From Anisakis pegreffii (lineage: Eukaryota > Nematoda > Chromadorea > Rhabditida > Anisakidae): a stretch of 64,000 bases of DNA. The stretch is taken from assembly GCA_035041965.1 (NCBI GenBank), contig JAPYMA010001761.1:1-64000 (forward strand), written 5' to 3'. Shown piece by piece: positions 1 to 12,956 of this stretch (the stretch's first letter is position 1; each line of letters begins with the position of its first letter). Below the pieces are notes generated by a model, which worked only from the letters and a program-made list of their open reading frames with translations, was not told where the DNA came from and ran no database searches. The translations under genes and the position numbers were made by a program.

Positions 1-3000
1 TATTGCCTGTTATTAGTGTTAATAAGGTTCTTGATAACTTTGAGAAATCCATTCAAATCAGAGGAGAGAGATTATAGGGTCTTAAGTTTTGTTTTGATAG
101 CTACACTGGCATATCAAAGGAAGAAAAGTATCCCAGTGAAAATGAGTTTAACGAACTTAGGGTATGAATAGCCTTATGAAGTTAGCGGTAGGTCTGGAAA
201 GTTCGCCTGGATCACTCACCTGTACAGTCGAGTCGCTGATTGGTGGCTCGACTGTCAGGTGTTTGTGGTTACTCGCCGAAGCTTATCTATTAGCTAGTGT
301 CATGATGGCATTCATACACTTCTATGATGCAATCCTTATTTCCCTTGCCAGTGCAGTTATTGCCTGTCATAAGTTCTATTAAGGTACCTGATAACTCATT
401 GCTTCTGTTTTGAATAATTGACCATTTTCGAGAGCTTACATCAGAGGCTAGGCTTGAATTGGATTACTTTGGTTTGATCTGTGCATAGAGGTTTGAATTT
501 TCTCTTGGTTGCTAGCACAATGTCATCTCAGGGTTGGTATGAGTTGATGTGTAAGTCATAAGGATAATTAGTGTTTTTGAAGTTGCGTTTTCGGGGTAAC
601 ATAATGTCAAACCTTATCATTCGAGCACCCAGTTGTTAGCATGAGCAGCTGAAAGCCAGGTAGCATTCCTCGGATTGCTCTCATACCTTGTGTAGACGGA
701 GGTAAGACCTGAATCAAGCTTCACTTAACAATAGCTTGACTTGTTCCAGATTGTTAGATTGGACGAAGGCATTCAATTCGTGTTTATATTAATTTTTGTT
801 TGATTGTACCGTTGTTGTTCTTGTTGTTTATGATTCCTTCGTGCTGTTGTTGATGTGATTATTTCGTGTTTTCGTGCCTTCATTATTCTTTTTGATGCTG
901 TCGCGCCAGGCATGATGGGGGGTAGCTTGGTAGGCATGGTTTGGTGGCGTTCCATGATTGAGATAGAATCGCAAAATATGTAGAGAGCCCCGCACAAAAT
1001 ATTCGGGTGCAATTCGACGTCACATGATAGAGACAGGTTCAATTTTGATGCTCTTGCTTGGACATAAGCTCTTGCCGAGATTTGGATAAATTTGAAAGTA
1101 TCAATGGTGCGTGGCGCGACAGCTGTATTAAATGTTTTTCCACGTGTTACCACACATTACACCGAAATCGCCTGGAAGGATCAACGAGTCGTCAGGATCT
1201 GTCGGGTTTAGGATTGTTATGGCAGCAACTGTTACAGTTTTGTGAAGATAGGTTTGAGTGAATTCAAGTGCAGCATATGTTCTAGGATTGGTTACGTCGC
1301 AGTTAGGGACTGAGGCCTTGAAATTCAAAGACTTCTCGAAATATTGATGTGAGAAGGTGTTTAGAAAGTTTGGTAATGCAAAACGCTGTTAGTGATTCAG
1401 CAAAATGTGACTGAAATGAGTAATCATGAATTGAGGAACATCACATGGGAAGATCGCATATAACATAAACATAGTGAGACAGTTGCCGAGCATTGAATTA
1501 GCTTCTTTCGAGGAGCATGATGATATGACAAAAGAAAACTCGAATAAGGTGATAGATCCTCTCGGGAGGAGACGGAGTTCATGAAACACATTTAGTCATT
1601 TAGCATAGGATGGGAACTGCAAAGCAAGTAGGGCATTCATGGTTTGGCGTGTAATGCATGTTAGCTTAAATCCTACAATGAGATCAGTAAGTTAGAATGA
1701 GCATCACTGTTTGAGATTTAGTAATATGCACAGAAAAGGTTGCTGTCTGTGACTTATGTTCGATTTTTTTCTTCTGTGAAGAGTATGCAACTCCGGAAAA
1801 GCCCTCTGCATTTCCCTCCGGCGGCCGTGAGTCATGCTTCGTATCGAAATCTTCAACAGTATTCAGTCAGCGCTTCTGAGTGTACATGCATGCCCTTCTT
1901 TCCTTGTATCTGAGTGGGGATATTCGTGAATAACCACGCAAGGACGGTGTCAACTGTAATGGTAAGTGCTCAGGTACATGGTAAATGTAATGGTAATGTA
2001 CATTGCAACCGTAGTGGTAAATGCACATGCATACCCCTGTTTCCAACTGTAATGCTCAAGCCGAACGTCATTTCATTCACTTCTCTAGTAGAAGCTTTTG
2101 GAAACCCAGGTCACTCCACCCAGCAACAAGTAGAAACACTATAATATCTCGACAACGCTGATTTTGAAGTCGTAATTGATATGTATGGTCAAGGTTTTTG
2201 TGAAGTTTCTAGTGAGATGATTTTTTTGCGATGAGATAGGTGCCAATCGGTTCAGCTTGACGAGTTTACAACGAAAAGGAAAAAATTATGACGACGTAAG
2301 AGACGTGATGTCAGGAAAATCCTCCAAAAGAGCAGCGGAACACAATGTTGTAATTGCTTCGTTTTTTGGTTTCCTTCTGAGAAAAAAGCGCTATGATGGT
2401 GCTTGGAAATCGAGTAGTAACACATTTTGCGGTCAGAACATAATGGCAACAGCTATTGAGCTGATTCGTGTTTCACTGCATACAGTACCTCATTCCAGCT
2501 CGATTGATGCTCGATTGATTGAAGATGGCAACTCCCTGATACTGCTAACGTAATGTGCTGATTGATCAATTAAGATACAGTGTATTGAAATGATCGCCGC
2601 CGATCTACGTGGGATCTATCCAGAAAATTATCTATTTCTCTAAACGTGAGCAAAATTGCGAAATAAATTACATAATTTTCTGGAAGTAGAGAATCTGAGG
2701 AATGCAACAGCATGAAAAAATGATGCCAACATGTCTAGATGCCTTCTTATGCGTGGATTAATCATCTATCAGAACCCTGGATATGTTTTGGGGACAATGA
2801 ATAGTTCCAGAGCCGCAACTAATATTCTAGTTTCAACTGATTTGGAGTGAGCTATTGACCAATGAGTCAAGCGATGGAATGTGAACCAAATGTGACGCTC
2901 TATCTTGCTGCGATGCTTCTGTAGCTGGCGGACTTTCGGACTTTGCTCTATGATTTTCAAATTCTTGAGATTCATACGTTCTGCTTTCATCTAGGCAAGT

Positions 3001-3853
3001 GATTTCTGCTCGGCAGCAACACGTTCAAACGAGCATACCAGACGACTTTGCATATCGTAAACATGCTCAAGCAATGAATACTCGTTTTGGAGTTTGACTG
3101 AAATGTTAAAATAATCAAAACACTCAATTGCATGATTATTCTACTGATTGCGTGTTGATGTTTGATCCTTTCACATGCAAACAATTTTTTCAAGCAATAT
3201 CACTTTACAGTAGTATGCGCTATCAGCTGTTTTTCAGCGTTGTTTTTACTGAAATTAAGAGTTCAAAAATGAATTGTCTGTTGATGATAATGACGACGCA
3301 TTGATTTATAAAAACGATGTCAATGCCAAACCAAAACCACTTCCAAACAGGTTATCAGTTCTCATCAGATATCATTTGCCTTCATTTCATCAAGTCAACC
3401 AGCATTATTGCCGAACCGTTTGCTTCACAATACTACTGAGAATTACTTCCTCAAAACACTAGTCCTTTCCATTAACGAAAAGATTCTCTGTCATACCAGA
3501 TTTTGTTTACTATTGATTCGCGGAGAGCGACTGAAAATACTGCAATCAATTTGTCACATTCTGAATACTGCTTCACTAGTATTGACTCGAAAAACAATTT
3601 GTACGATTGGAAACGTTCATTCAACACTAACTTTTCCTGTTCTTTATTGAATTATTTCAAAGAATACTAGAAAACATTTCGTAATATTTGTATCATCTAA
3701 CATTCATTACCGTATAACGCGCTGTGTTTTGCAATCACGTATTGTAATCGTTCCGATTCGCTTATGAATCTCGCAATCTTACCTTATAATCTTATGATAG
3801 ACTCGCCTGTCCACCTCGTTCAAGGATTGCAAACCGAGTAGAAGCGCAAATGC
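1..3853. other. Stretch without a supported gene
   Basis: I see no exon chain here on either strand. Open frames exist (for example 773-1153 minus, 126 codons), but their length is within what chance gives and they lack family motifs. A diverged direct repeat of about 40 bp links positions 1-40 with about 356-398 (TTATTGCCTG...TTAAGG...TGATAACT). Around 1950-2030 the motif TGTAATGGTAA and relatives recur, giving a Cys/Asn/Gly-rich peptide in two frames, but there is not enough to call a domain. The rest is probably intergenic sequence or the 5' region of the lipase gene. Confidence 0.5.
217..261. repeat. Imperfect inverted repeat (hairpin)
   Basis: The arm CACCTGTACAGTCGAG at 217-232 is answered by CTCGACTGTCAGGTG at 247-261, 15 pairs with one bulged base and a 14-nt loop. 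The stem is short for an animal pre-miRNA. It could be a small RNA hairpin or the relic of a transposon end. Confidence 0.5.
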
Positions 3854-6180
3854 ATGATGATCAAGTGCAAATATTGTGAAATTGTTTTGCGATCATTTTT
3901 ATTGTTGATATTGGCCAACAATCTACCAATGATTCTGTGCTCGTTCACAAGTGATTTTTCATCATTCATTGAGAAGAATTTACACGGAAAGCTTTCGAAA
4001 TCACCTCAACGCAATGACCTCGATGTCAAAATTATATCAACGGGAAAAAGCGACGGATTAAGTTTCGGTGGGAAGACACAGGCAAATGATGTTTTGAAAC
4101 ATCGCGTGAGCTAACTTTGTTTAATCTAAACATATTGTGTCTTCTTCATATATTCTCATTGACTATATTGCAAAAGATGGCATTACGTCCTTGAAAATGA
4201 ATGCAGAATTGCAGAATTTCGTACAATTTCAATAAATTCAGTTTTGCTCTTGCTGATTAACAATTCACTTCTCTCACGCAATTATAATGACAATTGTAAT
4301 TGAGGTTTATTTTCTCATTATGGTCGATCGAATTGCACGTTCATTATGATCAAATGTTTTAATCACCCAAATCAGTTCCTATTAAGAAACTATTATAAAC
4401 AGCGTTTCGTTGATGTTTTCATCGAAAAAGAGGTTTACATAAAACTAATTGAAAATTACCAAGAACGATTCAGTATAATCGTTTAATGAGACCATCAAAT
4501 TGACCAGGGTTTTCTATTTCAGCCAGTTGTTTTCGTACACGGTCTTGGCGGAAAAGCAGCCGATTACGCATCACATCGCAAATATTTCATTGATCATGGA
4601 TATTCAGGCAACGAACTGTACGCAACAACCTATGGTGATCCAAGCGTGAATGACATTTGGAATATAAACATTTCATGCGACTCGTTTAGGCAGGTAATTT
4701 GTCTGTGTGATGATGACTAGAAAGCAGTCCTTCCAGAAAGAGTTATGCCAATGAATTGAACGTCTTGAATCACTCGTACAATTGCGATACTCCTCTTATT
4801 GCAAAACAAAGCCATACACAATTCATCTTACAGATCCATCAATTCATAAGAGCGGTTGCCGAATACACAACAGACAGTGTTGATCTTGTGGCTTATTCTG
4901 GTGGTGCACTTATTGCTCGAAAGGCAGTTCTTGGTGGAAAATGTCCTGACAGTAGCAGTGAAAATGTCGGACCACCTCTAACCTCCTTGGTAGGGAGCTT
5001 GTTATCACAAACATGAAGTTCTTATCGAGATATTTGCTTTTTCAGCTTGAAAACTTCTTGAAGAGCGCTGAAGAGTTTTTTGAAGAGCAAGATCAATCTA
5101 AGAGCTAACTGGGTCAAAATTTATTCATAATATTCGGCAAACTTTCTAACCGGTTTTGAAAGTTGTTGTGAGGTATTGACATATCTTGAAAATTATTCAT
5201 CGAAAATGTTGGGGATTCTGTGGAGTTGTGCTGCTGTAAATGTTAACTACTCCTTACAGGTACATAGTTTCATCAGTGTTGGAGGTGCAAACTATGGAAT
5301 TGAGCACTGCCCATCGGAGAAAAATTTATGCAATCAGAAGAGTTCGTTGAATTGCAATTCTAAGTTAGTGGTTAGTTGTTTGTGTTGATCAAACGTCTAA
5401 AGAAAGCAAGAATGGCAGAATTGAATGTGCTGAAGGCCGTTCAGCTCCGAACAAAAGAAATTTCCAATGAACAATTCACGAGAAAGTGAAAAACCTAACA
5501 GCAAGAAATGCCTCAATGACAGAACTATCATTCACATTAAAAGATAATCATAAGGAATTACAGTGACCCTAACGGAATATGTGCAAGTGTTCAAAATTTA
5601 TTTGAACCTCCGTGATTTGTTCACTAACATATACAACGGACAATCTCAATGAAAGACTGAACTTCAGAAAGAAATGCAAGCCCAAAAAGGTCACTTCGAA
5701 GGCCAACGAACATTGGCCATCTACAGTACAGGCGACCATACGATAGGCCGACGATGCTGTGGGACAGAATGTGCTAGCCTAAGAAATGCTTCTGAGGTGT
5801 ATGTACTCGGAAGGATCGGTCATCGCTCAATTTTGTACGGCACAATGCAGAAACAATTCGAATTCATCTCCAATTCGAGTTCAGGCATCCATGAACCAAC
5901 GCAGAAGGCTCTGAAACGCCGCTCGCTTCAACTACCAGCCAACTCAACAAGCGATAGTGAGCTCAGTGGAACATTTCAAAATTCAACCGAAGTGACAACA
6001 GTTACGATAACTTCATCGGCTTCATTACCGATGTCCACCACACAATCGAAACCTAAAAATTTCAAAACCTTGGAAAATGACGACAACTTCGATCCAACAA
6101 TTCCATTAATCTTTGCTTTCATTGCGCTTATAGTATTTCTGTTTAAATTTTTGAGTAGATGTGTATGTGATAAAGAATAA
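3854..6180 (+). CDS. LIPS-type class-2 lipase, secretory with C-terminal membrane segment
   Basis: This is an alpha/beta-hydrolase of the nematode LIPS (lipase class 2, EstA-like) family, expected to cleave acyl esters in the secretory pathway or outside the cell. Exons I can place are 3854-4105, 4523-4693, 4834-4989, 5260-5363 and 5668-6180; the first three junctions join in phase. Residues 8-30 are a hydrophobic signal or anchor segment. Exon 2 has the oxyanion-hole motif VFVHGLGGKAADY. Exon 3 has the nucleophile elbow DLVAYSGGALIARKA, with Ser as nucleophile. Exon 4 has HSFISVGGANYG. The last exon has the likely Asp (YSTGDHTIG) and His (GRIGHRSILYG), then a Ser/Thr-rich linker and a C-terminal membrane helix (IPLIFAFIALIVFLFKFL). 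Between 5364 and 5667 a segment DPNGICASVQNLFEPP fits the family, but its joins to the last exon do not keep frame in any splice I tried. Either an exon boundary is unusual or the copy is damaged. The stop TAA is followed at once by AATAAA. Confidence 0.85.
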
Positions 6181-7062
6181 TAAACACTTTCTTTCTTAAA
6201 ATACAATTTGTGCCCCATTGCTCCTATCACTACAGTTTACACTACGAAAAGAGCGGTACTGAAATAATTTTGCTTTCATACGACTTATGAGTTCATTTAA
6301 AAGGCCACTAGCAAAAAAATATCTAAATAAAGAATCCTGAATGAGGAACTCAAATTGAAGAGTGTGTTAATGTTAGTCGAATTGCAATTGATCACGCATG
6401 CACAAGTTGTTGATGCTCTATCGCAGAACACATGCTGTTGAATCTTACAAGCAGACTGCGATTCAACGGCAAGAATCTGGGAGAGAAACATACGGTGATT
6501 CAAGTCCATAAGCTTAGATATTCTGACTAAAAGTTGATCTCGTTTAACGTTTCACTGAGTCGTAATGAAGAGTAAGCGTGAGTAAGCGTTCAAGGAAAAC
6601 ACAACTACGGGTAGTATCGGTGCCCTTATTCGATATTCAGTTTAAATCACCCAATTCCAACACTTTTCTTGTTAATGAGTTAAAATACCGTTTTCCAGTT
6701 CATTTCGGAACAGTCGCATCAATTGTTGATGGTTTCACAATTGCACTATTTCATATTTCAGCGAAATGACTAAAGCATCGTGTGTGAATAATCGATCGAA
6801 ACCAGTTTTACGGGCGTTTTACCGAGAATGGCAAATAAAAATTAGTCGATTAAAGTGTAATTCGATAGTTTTCTGAAGAATCAATTTTTAATTTTTCAAT
6901 TTTCAACTTCTCGATGGTTTTCGGTGGTTTGAAGCTGAAACTAGTTGATCCTGCATTTTGATCTCATGCTATCAGTACGGTAAATCCCTTATGGATTAAG
7001 ATATTCAGCATTTTAGGCAATCACTGGGCGATATCAATTGGAATTTCAAGTTTGCAGATGCA
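6181..7062. other. Intergenic stretch
   Basis: I find no coding exon here. The stretch joins the 3' end of the lipase gene to the start of the protease gene. A 3' splice site (TTTGCAG) at 7051-7057 lies 5 nt before the protease start codon and is a candidate spliced-leader acceptor. Confidence 0.45.
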
Positions 7063-10000
7063 ATGATTTCAGTCTTGCACCTTATTGCGGTACTTCTATT
7101 GGTTACGAATGCATGCTCTGGACTGCCGATATCATTGCCGATACAAAATATTGGTTCACTACGACAACAACTACTTTTGTGAGCATATGTTTCGGATCAT
7201 AATGTTGCTATCTCATATTTCATTCACACTGAACATTATGCAGAGAATCGCCGCTGTATCTGAAAGCGAGTTTGATTGCAATAAATTTATTATGATAGGA
7301 ATTTGCATGATTATTGCTATCGTTCAACAAAATAAAAGTGGATTTAAGAGCCGATTTGTGGGATGATTTCGTGATGTTGTCCGGTGAGGACAATATAACA
7401 AGGACGCAGAATATCATGGCAATCTCAGACGACTACTATTTGATCGATCTTGGCATCGGTGTACCTAGTAAGTTCGACACTTCAAGTAAATTGCTAACCA
7501 ACAACACAATATGCTCTCAGATCCTTTCCATATTCGAAATTTCTTCTCCATTCGCAAATCACCATTTCCTTGAAATTTTACGTCGTCCAGCAATGAGAGA
7601 AACATGAAAATTACCTGAAACTCCTCAGTTTCTTAGTTCAGATTAAGTTAACTGATAAATTGTCAAGGCTAGCTTGAGCACTGTGAATGCTGATTTCAAA
7701 ACTTATGTTACGGAAATACCAGCCAATGTGGCATACAGCTTAGTACTGCAGCAGTATCGCTATTTCCACGATATCATACGGAAGATTACATGTTTTATTT
7801 ATGGACTGCACTACTATTGAAGCCTGCAAATATTCAGCAAAATCAAATGTCTTACAGAAAAAGAGATAAGTTCAGCTTAAATGGAATTTCAGCGCAACAT
7901 TTCCAAGTGTTACTCGACACAGGCAGTTCAAATTTATGGGTTATCAGCGCAGCTTGTCGAACAATCAATTGCTTAGGTAGTTTCGGGTTCGGATTGCTGA
8001 AGCGCCGATATAATCCATGGTTTGTTGATTAAAATGTTTGTTCCCGCAATTCGCAAGTTGATCCGAAAAGTTTATTCATCAGTTGATTCCATATAAGTAA
8101 GCCGTTGAGGACCGATGGTTTAAAGTCGTTTGCAGATAATTTGAATTGGAACGTATCGACTGAAAGTTTTCTATGTGATAGCGTGACAATGATCAGTCAG
8201 CAACTTGACCAAGACATTCCCATTCCACTTAAATTATGAAGCACAAGAACAAATTTGAACTGAATCTCCTTAGTTAACTGGAACACATAGCTCATGCATC
8301 TTTACTTCACACTCTGCAACAATTATTCAGACCTCTTCACTGGGCAATTATATTTTAGGCTGTCCTTTACATTCCGCAATCTTAGCAAACCATTTTCTGT
8401 AAATTATGGTGCTGGATTCACAGAAGGATATGTAGCATCAGATATCATCACGGTGAGCCAGTTTTTATGATAATTTGAGCCGAGTTCTTTAAAATTTCTT
8501 CAAACTGGGGAAGCATTATTGTTGAACGTGTTAAAGAGAAAATTTTCAAGAAGGAATTTCATAAGCGAAGGCGAATTCAACTTCTGACTGTAACAAACAA
8601 TTGTTTGAAGAAAACTGTGCGAGTTCTCTTCAATGAAATTGAGAACTATGCAAGCTCTCTTTTGTATTGAAGAGAACTGTGCGAGTTCTCTTCAATGCTA
8701 AATAGAACTATATGCAAGCTCTCTTTTGCATTGAAGAGAACTGTGCGAGTTCTCTTCAATGCTAAAGTTTGATAAACAAGAAATTTTGTTTTCAATAACG
8801 AACCTCTGTTCAGTGAACTGTCAGTGAACTGATCCGACTAGTGATGTCTCTATTCCAGTTAAGCTGTTCTATTCCTGTTCTGTTCCTCAATGTTGATGAT
8901 TACCATAGCCCGAAACTCTTTGCTTTCTTCCAACCATCACGGTCAAAAGCTGTCAACTGCTTGCATGGACAATCTTCTCTCACCCGAAACAATCTGCATT
9001 TTCCAATGCAAATGTCAAGAAACCATGTCTCGAACCCTGATTACCATAACTTTTATTGTGCCGTTTTTCTAACTAACGGAACGGAAAAGAACAGTTAGAA
9101 CAGTATAGCACAGTTTAAGGAGCAAAATAGAATAGAATAGAACAGTTCGCAAATGTGGAAGGTACAGTTTGGAACAGAACAGAGCCGTTTTTGAGCCCAA
9201 AAGAACAGAATAGAATGGTTTTCAAAAACGTAGTATAGAAACATCACTAGTTAGGACATAAAGCTAATTTGAGTGCAAAATTTTTAGTTCTCCGGGATAC
9301 TGATTCCGCATCAAAGTTTTGGTGTCGCAGAGCGAATTGGCCGCACATTCAGTCTACAGCCAATTGATGGTATCTTTGGAATGGCTTGGCCGAAAATTGC
9401 GAGCGATAACATTGAACCACCACTGCAGCGAATATTGAGAAAGTTTGGAGAGCCAATGTTCACCGTGTGGATGAGCAGGTGCATAAGGGCACATTTCTTG
9501 GATTTGTCTTTTGATGAACTTGATTATGAAGAGGTGCAAAAAAATGAGTGAGGTTATTATTATGCCGGATTCAAGCTGAAGCGAATGTGAACTTCATATT
9601 CTGAAGTGCCTTCAAAACAGCTCGACCATAATTCACTATAAATGAAATCTTTCGCTTTCTGCAGTCATTATTTCTGCTCTAGTCCCAGCTTTCGGACGAT
9701 GCTGTCCAATAGAGTTCAGTTAATGAATTCGCTTCGGTCGGAAATGACATATCCAAACAACATTCGTTCAGCATGTGATGAATATATCTTCGAAAAATCA
9801 TATCGTGAAAATTTGCTCAACAAATGAATATAGATTCAGTTCTCCGAATTAAATTCATGCAATACTCAAAAACAACTGCTGTCATTGTGGAAGCTTCTTA
9901 AGCGATCAAATTAAGAATGTGTAACAGACTGAGATCAAATAATTTTTTATTCATTTACTCGGCTTAAGCAAATCTCAGGAAGCGAATCACTGTTACAGAT

Positions 10001-11057
10001 CAGCTGATATTGCATTGGGTGGTGTGGGTGGAGTGGTGACATACGGCGGATTCGATTCGGTTCATTGTAATGCGAATATCTCATGGGTTAATCTAACCGC
10101 TCAAACATTTTGGCAATTTTCTATTCAAGGGTTACTTTCGATGATATTCAATTGTTGAGATCATTTTGCAATCATTTCAAGCCACCTGAAAAGAGCTGCA
10201 GCAAGAAAATATTCGGCTAAACATATTTGAAGGAAATAAAAGTCCAGTAATTCTATTTTACAGCGATTGATTTCAGGTTGAACTGGTTGCGTTGACAACC
10301 GATAGAAGACTGATTTGATATGTTGCTTAAGGAAATCGTTTTTTTTTCAGTTATTCGTTGGGCAACGTTTCGTCTGCAGTAGAACAACAAGCCATTTCTG
10401 ATACAGGTACTTCATGGATAGGTGGACCGAGGAAGGATATCGACAGAATGCTAAACGCTTTGAATGCTAGTTTCAGTTCGCGTTTCCATGCCCACACTCT
10501 GGATTGTTCACGACGATTCGATGCTCCTGATCTCGTTTTTAAGATTGATTCTCAAGAGTACTCGATACCGTCTTATGAATACATTCTTAATGTAGGTTAA
10601 ATGATCAATCACCTTTATGATCTAACATGCTTGATCTCAGTTATGTCTTATTTATTGGCGAATAAATTGCCTTCATAAGCACTCTCAAACTTCCGATAGT
10701 AAACATCCTTAGTGATGATTTCAGTTGAAAACTTATTTTGTTGAATTAGAGACGAAGGGAATCTCGCTCAATGTCCAATGTGTTGTTTCAATTGCTGATT
10801 TTAGACACAAAACTCTTCCAGTAATTATTATTCACAGTCGTGCACAAGCATTTTCACTTTCACAGGCACGTCTTGAAGATGACCGGTGTATGGTGACATT
10901 GTTCGTGAAAGATGACTTTGACGATGACGTGCCTCGATGGACATTCGGAGATACGTTCATTCGAACATATTGCAACGTTTACGACTTTGGTGGTAGTCGG
11001 ATTGGATTTTCGAAAGCCAAGCATAACAATGATGTTGTGCACAGAAAGTATTCTTGA
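7063..11057 (+). CDS. Pepsin-like aspartic protease (nematode ASP family)
   Basis: This is a family A1 aspartic endopeptidase, secreted or lysosomal. Eight exons join in phase: 7063-7178, 7349-7467, 7893-8019, 8359-8452, 9288-9478, 9999-10130, 10351-10591 and 10725-11057. Their 1353 nt give 450 aa, a normal length for the family. Residues 1-20 are a signal peptide (MISVLHLIAVLLLVTNACSG). The mature N-terminus carries DDYYLIDLGIG. The first catalytic motif is LLDTGSSNLWV, then KPFSVNYGAGF (flap Tyr), IDGIFGMAWP and LTAQTFWQFSI. The second catalytic motif is AISDTGTSWIGG, and the C-terminal signature is FGDTFIRTYCNVYDFGGSRIGF. Both catalytic Asp residues are present, so the enzyme looks active. 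The last exon contains a TTTCACAG at 10855-10863, so a further intron may be removed from it. The start codon sits 5 nt after a splice acceptor, suggesting trans-splicing. Intron 4 holds a tandem repeat and a hAT-like element. The exact asp gene number cannot be set. Confidence 0.92.
8607..8766. repeat. Tandem repeat, about 63-bp unit, with palindromic ends
   Basis: Units beginning GAAGARAACTGTGCGAG start at about 8607, 8669 and 8733. Each unit contains GAAGAGAAC and its reverse complement GTTCTCTTC, so single units can fold on themselves. The array lies in intron 4 of the aspartic protease gene. Confidence 0.8.
8839..9249. mobile_element. Non-autonomous hAT-like element (MITE), larger copy
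   Basis: The left end TAGTGATGTCTCTATTCCAG and the right end ...ATAGAAACATCACTA are inverted copies. Both flanks continue with repeated AACAG/CTGTT-rich sequence (TGTTCTATTCCTGTTC and its complement), so the element is largely palindromic. It is about 411 bp and has no transposase. The termini fit the hAT pattern TAGNG. The flanking 8-mers (GATCCGAC and GTTAGGAC) match at five positions, a weak or decayed target duplication. It shares its ends with the copy at 36405-36574. It sits inside intron 4 of the protease gene. Confidence 0.75.
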
Positions 11058-12956
11058 TAGGGGTTGTGAACGTTTTTGGGAACGAAGAGAACTGCCGAAT
11101 GGTTAATGAAAGCATTCATTGAGAGAATCTAGAATCCGTGTATGCGACATACACATTCGAAGGCTAACCTAGCATTATATCATTCGTAGAAAATTGTGTT
11201 TCATTTGATCCATTTATCAGAATTTGATAAAAGATTATGTACATTTTGTTAGACATCGAATAATTGAATATATATCACGCATCGAAAATATCTTATCACT
11301 TTGAAATCACCTTCCGAACCCAATGAATTTTCAATTCAGTCTTATTGAAGTTGAAATATTATCGGTTGAAATAATTTCAATAATAATGCACCCATGCATA
11401 ATTATATTTCGTACGTCTTCGAGACGTGTTGCTGATGAAAGAATTGACGATGAGTAAATTTGCAATTTTGCCTCAATCAACAACATTTCTAAATTTTTCA
11501 ATGTCTCGAACGGTTAGTTCCTCGTTGAGCCGTTAAATTCTCACAATGAACAATAAGCATTTTCCGTCTTGGTTCATACAGTATTATTCCAAAAACAACA
11601 CTTAAAACAATACGAATGACAATAGGAATGTACCTTATTCTACAGTCAATCTTAATTCTGCGAGTGATCATTCAGATTGCCACTTAAGTTTCAAAGTGGA
11701 TTTGGTAATGAGTGTTTTAGATTACCACAACAACAACAACAAAGAAGGAAAACCGCATGACAACTCAAATACTAACGCTAACTCTCATAACACTTTTGCA
11801 GTGCTCGCTTTCATTTCCTTTACAAAACGTCAGTTCTCATTTTTTACTTCATTCTACGAGATTTGAGAGTGAAGATTGAGCGATCGTGAGATGCACCTCA
11901 AGCAACTATCATGTTGTGCTTACCGAAAATGCTTTCAAAATGAAGTTCCGTTGAAAATTTTTTGCCTCAATCAATCCATTTAATCAATTGAAATATCCGA
12001 TCTTCCAATGCTGATTTCGTTAAATAATGAAATTCGAGGAAAGTCAAACTTTAAAACCCTTTGATGTAACTGTCAGGAATAGATTGAATAAAGAGGTGAT
12101 CTGACTAAATGATCACGCGTGATCAAACGCGATATAAGTTATTAAATTATCATATTAAAGGAAAATATGTCAACAGAACGCTCAAGAATGATAGCCGCAA
12201 CGACAGTATCGTTGGAAAACGGTGAATTAGCAAAAAACCTATTGAGTGATATGGGTGTTCATTTTATGAAGTTCAAAACAGACGTTGAAAGCATTCTGAA
12301 ACATTTACAACCGAACACAATTGATGTTTTGATTGAACTTGAAGCATGGTTCATGTATGCAAGCCATTCATTTGTTTCTTATTCGTTCACTTCTTCATGA
12401 TATACAATGAGCGCTTTCAGCGGGTACTTCACAATTTTATGTTTACGCTAAATACGCACAATTTAGTGAGATTGACCGAGCGAAATTTTGCGCTTCGGTC
12501 GTAACCTGACGCAACAATTCAGAGCTTTTTTCCGGGGGAATCCAACGAAACCTTTCCGAGAAGTAGCGAACTTTGATAATCTTCAGAATGCCGGAAAAAT
12601 ATTCCTAACGAAAATTCGATCAAATTTTATCAACCGAACATCGGTCTGTTACTAAACTGTATACAAAAATATACAAAACTGTATATCACAAAAATGCATC
12701 AGATCAGTTAATTGAAGTTGGAAGATTCGTATTCATTACTGCTTGCTGGCCATGTTAACTGGAAGTAGGCATACCCAAAACTTAACTTGCTACTTCACTA
12801 ACGAGAAGCCCAAAAGGTTTTTACAGTAGTGCAGCATAGTAGCAATGGCGCTTTCTCCTAAATTTATATTTTACTGGAAATTGTCGTATATTCTCGCGTA
12901 AATAAAATGGATTTTCGGAGAGGTTTCGTTCAGAATTGCAAAATTTCAGATCTTTG
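11058..12956. other. Intergenic stretch with one possible upstream exon
   Basis: Mostly featureless AT-rich DNA, with a CAACAACAACAAC run near 11727. An ATG-led frame at 12167-12329 (MSTERSRMIAATTVSLENGE and on, helical) ends at a possible donor (GCATG|GTTCAT). It could be a first exon of the small Cys-rich gene downstream through a weak acceptor near 12920, or a separate exon, or chance. Confidence 0.35.

Noticed and set aside
773..1153. Minus-strand open frame of 126 codons
   Set aside because: No motifs and no splice partners; one or two such frames are expected by chance.
1950..2040. Cys/Asn/Gly-rich peptide resembling part of an EGF-like domain (HGKCNGNVHCNRSGKCTC)
   Set aside because: Too short, produced by a local TGTAATGGTAA repeat, and not linked to other exons.
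8841..9098. Plus-strand open frame of 85 codons
   Set aside because: It lies wholly inside the MITE and the protease intron and follows the palindromic repeat.
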